DNA of 64,000 nt from Anaerolineales bacterium UBA5195 (GTDB taxonomy: Bacteria > Chloroflexota > Anaerolineae > Anaerolineales > Villigracilaceae). The translations under genes and the position numbers were made by a program. Below are positions 58,695-64,000 of the stretch, piece by piece; position 1 is the first letter of the stretch, and the number at the start of each line of letters is the position of its first letter. Location of the stretch: NCBI GenBank assembly GCA_002412925.1, contig DHVZ01000095.1, positions 1-64,000 of the forward strand. The letters run 5' to 3'. The notes under the pieces were generated by a model. It saw only the letters and a program-made list of their open reading frames with translations. It was not told where the DNA came from and searched no databases.

Positions 58695-60725
58695 TTACGG
58701 GCACTTTTGTTCCCCAACTTGCGGCACATAAATCGCAATCCGATCCGCCGGAAAAACCTCTGCTTGTTGATAACTGCACAAAATCGGCTTAATGATATAG
58801 CGCGTCCAGGCATTGTTTTCTTCGCCCATGGCGTAGTTGCTGCCCAGGTAATTGATACGGAGCGGGTCGACGATAATCATGGCAAAGCGATGCGCCTGCA
58901 AATCGGGATAAAAACCGGCTTCGAGGGCGGTCGTATTTCGTGACATGGCCAGTTCCATCAAGTCTTCGCGCTCATATTCGGGGACGAGGGTCACCCTGCT
59001 GAGCATGTGCATCGAGACGAGGTGGCGCTGGCTGATAAACAGGATTTCCCCTTCGGTTGCAGCCACCCGAAGCTGGATGGCCGTTAAAGTGGCCTGGGAC
59101 TGGGCGGCAGCGTATCGCCAAACCCCAGATGAAACACGCTGTCCAAACCAGGCGGGGATGATGACCAGTAGTAACAGAATCAACAATAAAATGGAGCGGA
59201 GGAACGGAGACGCGAGCGGATTGGAAAACGGAAAAGCGAATGGGGAAACGGATTCTGGGTTCTGAGAATTGGTGAAAAGATACGCAAAAACCACCAGCAA
59301 TGTCACTGAAAAAACATCCATGTTGTGCAAATCAGCCCCGCCGCCAATTTTCATACTGACGAGGATTCCGATTCCGAACAACCCGGTCAATCCCAGCCCC
59401 AAAAGCCACTGGCGGAGCGGATGGAGTCCCCGGCGACCCGGGGTGAGCGCCAGGAAAAGCAGCATGGGCAGGGAAAAGAGCAAGATTCCCGGCAAAACAC
59501 CCAGATTGTAGGAAGCATTTGGCCAGAGACGATACCAGAGCAGATCAGATGAGAGACTGGTATAAAAAGTTTCCGCAGGAATCCCGGATAGGGCGATGTA
59601 GGCACGTTGAGAGGCAAAGGCAATGGCTGTTCCGATTACAAACCAGATTACAGGTTTGGTGAGATAAGAGACCATGGACAACAGATCGTGGACCGCAGAC
59701 CGTCGTTCATCTCCCGTGGTTTGTGGTTGATAAGGCACTTCAAGTAAATAGAGTACTGCCGCCAGCACACCTGGCATGGGGTACCAATTCAGGCGACTCC
59801 AACCAGCCCAGATGGAGGCCAGCACCAGCCAGAACCAGGTGCGCCGGTCATTGGTGGATGAATGGCCCCAGAGCACGAGAAAAACGATGACGGCCAGGTG
59901 CAGGTATAAGGGAATGGTAAACAAGTAAACGAGGACCCAAAGACAAGCGAACCAGCGCCAGGGGCGCGAGTCGATTTTCAGCCGGGAGAGCAGAGCCGGG
60001 ACAATCAATCCCAGCATGGCAAAGCGCATGAAAACCTGCCAGGCGCGATGGAACCAGAGCGGCGCTTCGAAAAAGTAAGGCGGGACAAGCAGCAGGTGCA
60101 GCGACGGGTGCAAGATCGGCCACGGGAAGGGTTGTCCATAAACCTGGCGCGAGAGAAAGAGAGATGGGTAATACAGGCGGCTGGTTTCAGCCCAGCCCAT
60201 CGCAAAAGGGTAGGCGGAAATATCGGGCAGGTAGGCAATAAAGATATTGGCTGCAGCCTGACTGGTGAGCGCAACAGCCAGCGCGGAGGGGAATTCCAGG
60301 CGCGGGAAGGCCAGTTTTAAGGCAAACATCCCGGCCAGGGAGAGCAGGAAAAAGAAAAAAACGCGAATAAACGCCTGTTTTCCGAGTAAATCTCCGTAGT
60401 AGGGGTGAAAGTAAAAGACCGGGAAAGCTGTCAGGAGCGCGGCAAACCCTGTCAGCGCCAACCAGCGCGGGATTTTTGGGGGGCTTTCGGGGAATTCCAG
60501 GAGTTTTTCGCGCTGTGTAGAAAAGGTCAGTACCAAAAAAACGAAACTGAGAAGTGCTGCCAGCGTCAGCACAGCCAGGATGACCAGCCAGGTTTTACTC
60601 GTCAGGGGCGCGATGCCCAACTTCCCAGCCAGGGAAATAACATCCCAGATCGAGAGGCAGGCCAAGGGGAGGGTCACTGCCAGGACCAGTCGCCAAAAGG
60701 CGAGTCGAATTGGTGGAGTTATCAT
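58695..60725 (-). CDS. Polytopic membrane protein, GT-C-like
   Basis: 676 residues from ATG 60725 (starts MITPPIRLAFWRLVLAVTLP). Ten or more transmembrane helices and an aromatic-rich loop. Near 59690-59717 ERRSAVHDLLSMVS matches the in-frame GACGATGGAC-type repeat family. The C-terminal extracytoplasmic part ends at IAIYVPQVGEQKC. It may be a glycosyltransferase or flippase of the cluster. Confidence 0.6.
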   Translation of the reverse strand: MITPPIRLAFWRLVLAVTLPLACLSIWDVISLAGKLGIAPLTSKTWLVILAVLTLAALLSFVFLVLTFSTQREKLLEFPESPPKIPRWLALTGFAALLTAFPVFYFHPYYGDLLGKQAFIRVFFFFLLSLAGMFALKLAFPRLEFPSALAVALTSQAAANIFIAYLPDISAYPFAMGWAETSRLYYPSLFLSRQVYGQPFPWPILHPSLHLLLVPPYFFEAPLWFHRAWQVFMRFAMLGLIVPALLSRLKIDSRPWRWFACLWVLVYLFTIPLYLHLAVIVFLVLWGHSSTNDRRTWFWLVLASIWAGWSRLNWYPMPGVLAAVLYLLEVPYQPQTTGDERRSAVHDLLSMVSYLTKPVIWFVIGTAIAFASQRAYIALSGIPAETFYTSLSSDLLWYRLWPNASYNLGVLPGILLFSLPMLLFLALTPGRRGLHPLRQWLLGLGLTGLFGIGILVSMKIGGGADLHNMDVFSVTLLVVFAYLFTNSQNPESVSPFAFPFSNPLASPFLRSILLLILLLLVIIPAWFGQRVSSGVWRYAAAQSQATLTAIQLRVAATEGEILFISQRHLVSMHMLSRVTLVPEYEREDLMELAMSRNTTALEAGFYPDLQAHRFAMIIVDPLRINYLGSNYAMGEENNAWTRYIIKPILCSYQQAEVFPADRIAIYVPQVGEQKCP

Positions 60726-60745
60726 AAGCGTGTTAAAATCCAAAT

Positions 60746-61492
60746 ATGGATGCCAATGAATTTCAAAAAGATATCTTGTTGAACCTGGAACGCTGGCAGA
60801 AGAAGCCTATTTTGCGAATAATTTATCGTGAATTTCATCAGGCGATTGCCGCGCAGCTTTCAAACCTGCCAGATCCATTAGTGGCGGAACTGGGGTCGGG
60901 CATCGGGAATATCAAAGAGGTGATTCCACATTGCCTGCGCACCGACTTGTTCCCGAACCCGTGGATCGATCAAATCGAGAATGCCTATGCACTATCATTT
61001 GCGAATGAAACCGTCAGTGATTTGATTTTATTCGATGTCTTCCATCACCTGCGCCATCCGGGGACGGCTTTGCGAGAGTGTCAACGGGTATTGCAGCCAG
61101 GCGGGCGGCTGATTATTTTCGATCCGTTCATCAGCCCGCTTGGATTAATCATTTTTGGCGTTTATCATCCTGAACCGATTGGCTGGCGTGATGAGATTAT
61201 TTGGAATGCGCCTGAAGGTTGGTCGGCGCGAGATTCGGATTATTATGCTGCCCAGGGGAACGCCACACGGGTTTTCTTTGGACGGATGGCGAAGATGCTG
61301 CTCAAGGATTGGAACATCATCTGCCGCCAACGCTTGGCGACAGTTTCTTATGTCGCCAGTGGGGGCTATTCCGGCCCCCAGCTCTACCCGGACCGGGTTT
61401 ACCCGCAAATCCGCAAACTGGATCGCGTTTTTGATGTGATACCCGGCTTATTTGCCACCCGAACTCTGGTTGTGTTGGAAAAGCCCGGTTAA
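60746..61492 (+). CDS. SAM-dependent methyltransferase
   Basis: 248 residues. Motifs PLVAELGSGIGNIKEVIPHC, VSDLILFDVFHHLRHPGTAL and VLQPGGRLIIFDPFISPLGL. The only plus-strand gene in this part of the cluster. It diverges from 60725 with only 20 bp between the ATGs and converges on the next gene with a 4-bp overlap of stops. Confidence 0.82.
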   Translation: MDANEFQKDILLNLERWQKKPILRIIYREFHQAIAAQLSNLPDPLVAELGSGIGNIKEVIPHCLRTDLFPNPWIDQIENAYALSFANETVSDLILFDVFHHLRHPGTALRECQRVLQPGGRLIIFDPFISPLGLIIFGVYHPEPIGWRDEIIWNAPEGWSARDSDYYAAQGNATRVFFGRMAKMLLKDWNIICRQRLATVSYVASGGYSGPQLYPDRVYPQIRKLDRVFDVIPGLFATRTLVVLEKPG

Positions 61493-63507
61493 GGCCCGCA
61501 CTTGCCAACATCGAGCAGGATGCGCAGGTTGTAGGCTTTTCCGTCGGCGCTGGTTTCCTGCATTTCGTCGAGGGTCGTTACACAGGGCTGTTCAAAGCGA
61601 AGACTGTATTTTCGCCAGAAGGACAAATCCAGGTAGAGATAGCGGAATCCGGCAGCGTTGAAACGGTAAGGATCGGGGTCAGCCGCTAACGCCAGCCAGG
61701 TGGGTTCGGCTGGAGGACCATAATTATTGGATGAAAACGTGTGTAGCCCCAAAACGGTTGTGGCACGAGTAACGCTCGTATCAAAGACGAGCGTGTTATT
61801 TTCCAGTCTTCCCCAGTGTTTGACGTACATTTTCGCATCCAGGGTATCCAGGAACTCGGCGTAGAGTGGATTAGGCATGGCTGCAATTTGTAGGCTGAAG
61901 AGCGCCAGCCCGCTTAAAGACGCAGCCAGACCCGACCCAAGCAGGGTTGTTTTAATCGCCTCGGAGCGCTCACGCGCCCAGATCCAGAGCAGGGGGATGG
62001 CATAGATTTTCAGGATTAGCAAAAAGTGTGCCGTCATGCGCGAAAGCGCCGTTGGGCCGGCGTTGCCGGTATACTCGACAAAAGTGGTCAACAGGCTGGG
62101 GATGACGGAAAAGACCCAGGCGGCCTCCAGCCATTTCTCATCACACACCAATCGCCAGCCGTATCTGACTACCCAGGGCAAGGCAAAAATCGTCAGGCCG
62201 GTTTCGGCCAAAATGACGATCCATTGAATCGGGTTCAGTAGGGATAAAGTGCCGAGGTGTGCCGAAAGGATGGCAGGGAGGCGCAAGACAAACGAAACCT
62301 TGTAGAGCGCCTCGGCCTGGGTTCCGGCCAAACGGCCAAGCACACTGACAACGATACCGGTAAAGACTCCACCCTGCGCGAGCGCAAGCAAAATACCGCC
62401 GACAAAGACCGGCGCCCAACCCCAAATCGAAATGGGCAGGCGCAGGCTACGGTTTTTGATGATCCAAAACGTGACGGCAAAAACCAATCCGCCGCACAAG
62501 AATACAAAAGTAACCTCATTGGCCAGCGCCAGGGCTGCCAAGAGAACCGATAAAATTGCCCGGGGCGCCCATCCGCGCCCTGGCCCAGCATCATTTTTGG
62601 CAGCGCCTGCCAATAAAACCAACAGCAAGGCCAGCATAACCATACTCGCGCCATAACCGGCATGGAACATGGCCAGCGACGGGTCGAGACCACTGCCATA
62701 CATGAATGGGAATGGCAACGGGCCAAGCCCTTGAATATCCCAATATTTGGTCAATGCCAGGATTAGGTTTGCGCCGGTATCCGCCCCGGAGCCGATCAGG
62801 GTCACGCTCGAAGAAGCCCTCTGGAGCAGGCGCGCTGGGAGCAGCAATAAAATCCAGCGTGCGCCGCCCACAAAAAAAAGGAAGGCTGCTGAGAGTACCG
62901 CGGCAATCCGGCTGCAGGTGAGACGGTAGGCCAGCAGACCAGCGAAAGCCAGAGTCAATGCCAGGGTCAGTCCACGTGCGAAATCAAGCGAGACCCAGGG
63001 AGCAACCCCTGCCAGCCGCGTGAACTGCGCGGCCACCAGGAGCAAGAAGTAATGATAACTCCAGAGTACGCGCGGGTCGAAGGCAAAATGTGGCGGGATG
63101 TCGCCTAGAGCCATGCTCGAAATCTGTGGCAGGTTCTGGTAATCGTCAAAAATCCCCAGTCCGCGGCCGATCAATGTAAAGACAAAGACAAAAAAAGCAA
63201 AAATTAGCCACTGAGCGGGCTTTAAAGCCTCCCGCTGAAATAAATCGCGTTTAAAAGGCCAGGCCATCGCCGCGCCAATTGCAACCGTCAGCGCTGCCGC
63301 CAGCCAGAAGGCCACTGTCGTCGGCAAAAAGCGCGCCAGCAGGTTGGAAAACAGCGTGGCCATTGTCAATCCCAGGCCCAGGCCAGCCAGTCCCCGCTCG
63401 GCAGGAGGCAGATCAAAGGTGCGGGCCAGGATCAACCACCCTCCCAGCGCCCAGAGCAAAAGCAGGGGAATAATAACCAAAAAGTTGATTTCGGAAAACA
63501 GGTACAT
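61489..63507 (-). CDS. Polytopic membrane protein, GT-C-like
   Basis: 672 residues with ten or more transmembrane helices in the first 540 (FLVIIPLLLLWALGGWLIL, LVAAQFTRLAGVAPWVSLDF, LNPIQWIVILAETGL) and a soluble C-terminal tail (about 555-672). Overall shape like large GT-C membrane glycosyltransferases. No family signature is clear. Confidence 0.6.
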   Translation of the reverse strand: MYLFSEINFLVIIPLLLLWALGGWLILARTFDLPPAERGLAGLGLGLTMATLFSNLLARFLPTTVAFWLAAALTVAIGAAMAWPFKRDLFQREALKPAQWLIFAFFVFVFTLIGRGLGIFDDYQNLPQISSMALGDIPPHFAFDPRVLWSYHYFLLLVAAQFTRLAGVAPWVSLDFARGLTLALTLAFAGLLAYRLTCSRIAAVLSAAFLFFVGGARWILLLLPARLLQRASSSVTLIGSGADTGANLILALTKYWDIQGLGPLPFPFMYGSGLDPSLAMFHAGYGASMVMLALLLVLLAGAAKNDAGPGRGWAPRAILSVLLAALALANEVTFVFLCGGLVFAVTFWIIKNRSLRLPISIWGWAPVFVGGILLALAQGGVFTGIVVSVLGRLAGTQAEALYKVSFVLRLPAILSAHLGTLSLLNPIQWIVILAETGLTIFALPWVVRYGWRLVCDEKWLEAAWVFSVIPSLLTTFVEYTGNAGPTALSRMTAHFLLILKIYAIPLLWIWARERSEAIKTTLLGSGLAASLSGLALFSLQIAAMPNPLYAEFLDTLDAKMYVKHWGRLENNTLVFDTSVTRATTVLGLHTFSSNNYGPPAEPTWLALAADPDPYRFNAAGFRYLYLDLSFWRKYSLRFEQPCVTTLDEMQETSADGKAYNLRILLDVGKCGP

Positions 63508-63512
63508 GGGAT

Positions 63513-64000
63513 TTACGACCTGCGCTTTAGGTTTTCGAATATGGCTTCGTACTGGTCAACAATCGTCGGTAAGTCAAATTTCTTCGCCATTTCGCGGCTC
63601 TTTGCCTGCGCTGATTGTAGCATGGCCGGGCTTTCGAGTAGTTTTTTCAGCCGGTCGGTCAGCGCATCCAGATCGTCGACCGGGAACAGGAAGCCATTTT
63701 CACCGTCATGCACCAATTCCAAATTGCCGCCCGCGTCGCTCAAGACCATCGCCAGCCCCATTCCCAAGGCCTGCACACCCACCACCGACAAACCTTCGGA
63801 GCGGGAGGGCAGGACGAGGGCGTCACTCCGCGCAAACTGACTCAGGACTTGTTCGGGCGATACCCAGCCGGGCAGGGAAAAGCGACTCGCTACCCCGCTG
63901 CCTGCCACCGTTGCACAAACGAATTCCAACAATGGTCCATCGCCGAGCATGGCACACGTCCAGGGTAAATCTTGCAACCGCGAAAGTGCCCGAACAAGCT
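63513..64000 (-). CDS. Family 4 glycosyltransferase, C-terminal part (cut by window end)
   Basis: The reading frame runs off the right edge. GT4 donor-site sequence: LPWTCAMLGDGPLLEFV, RFSLPGWVSPEQVLSQFARS, DALVLPSRSEGLSVVGVQAL, GMGLAMVLSDAGGNLELV, then NGFLFPVDDLDALTDRL. The preceding codons LVRALSRLQD are open to base 64000, so the gene starts beyond the window. It ends 5 bp from the next start, in the same operon. Confidence 0.85.
   Translation of the reverse strand, partial: LVRALSRLQDLPWTCAMLGDGPLLEFVCATVAGSGVASRFSLPGWVSPEQVLSQFARSDALVLPSRSEGLSVVGVQALGMGLAMVLSDAGGNLELVHDGENGFLFPVDDLDALTDRLKKLLESPAMLQSAQAKSREMAKKFDLPTIVDQYEAIFENLKRRS

Noticed and set aside
1..64000. tRNA or rRNA genes, for example as an integration site
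   Set aside because: No cloverleaf with a GTTCRA T-loop or rRNA signature was seen by eye. A tRNAscan run would be needed to exclude a degenerate one.

Overview
This window looks like a Chloroflexota genome, probably an Anaerolineae-type lineage. That placement is inferred from gene content, codon style and the dispersed short repeat families; there is no rRNA or marker gene here to confirm it. Nearly all genes are on the minus strand and have good Shine-Dalgarno sequences.

Layout. (1) 1-500: the 3' end of a group II intron, made of a degenerate HNH-bearing maturase tail plus domains V and VI. (2) 765-4249: a plus-strand, translationally coupled pair, a TIR-transmembrane-SPFH protein and a second membrane SPFH protein, which looks like a membrane-anchored defence or stress module. 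(3) 4.4-32.7 kb: a plasmid-like or conjugative element, all on the minus strand. It carries a VirB4/TraC-like ATPase with a very Ser/Gly-rich insert, several secreted or membrane proteins, SSB, a ParM-like actin with a small coupled partner, an FtsK/SpoIIIE-type motor, an initiator with a DnaA N-terminal domain, and XRE regulators. It has three repeat arrays of the kind expected at replication or partition sites. No relaxase or integrase lies in the window. (4) 13.8-22.3 kb, inside that element: a complete diversity-generating retroelement (DGR). It consists of a 122-bp template repeat, an Avd accessory protein, a DGR-type reverse transcriptase, and two tandem target genes. Each target encodes a roughly 1,030-residue NACHT-type NTPase whose C-terminal FGE/C-type-lectin-like domain ends in a variable repeat. 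(5) 32.8-33.6 kb: a junction zone with a decayed ISAs1-like transposase. (6) 33.6-64 kb: chromosome-like DNA with an AraC regulator, a DUF4352-like lipoprotein, a second TIR protein and a GIY-YIG protein, followed by a long surface-polysaccharide cluster. The cluster has Wzm/Wzt-type ABC export, glycosyltransferases, PseB-like and NeuB/PseI-like enzymes, an SpsF-like cytidylyltransferase, RmlD-like and GDP-fucose-synthase-like SDR enzymes, methyltransferases and an EPS-type MarR regulator with two palindromic operators.

The main result is the DGR. Against the template, variable repeat 1 differs at 18 sites and variable repeat 2 at 19 sites. Every difference falls on one of the 32 template adenines (coding strand), and none of the 90 other positions differs in either copy. 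The two targets lack the catalytic cysteines of true FGE and keep Walker A and B motifs, so they read as STAND-type switches with hypermutable sensor tips. They are carried on an apparently mobile, self-partitioning element. Repeat families shared between the element and the flanking chromosome suggest that it has lived in this lineage for some time.
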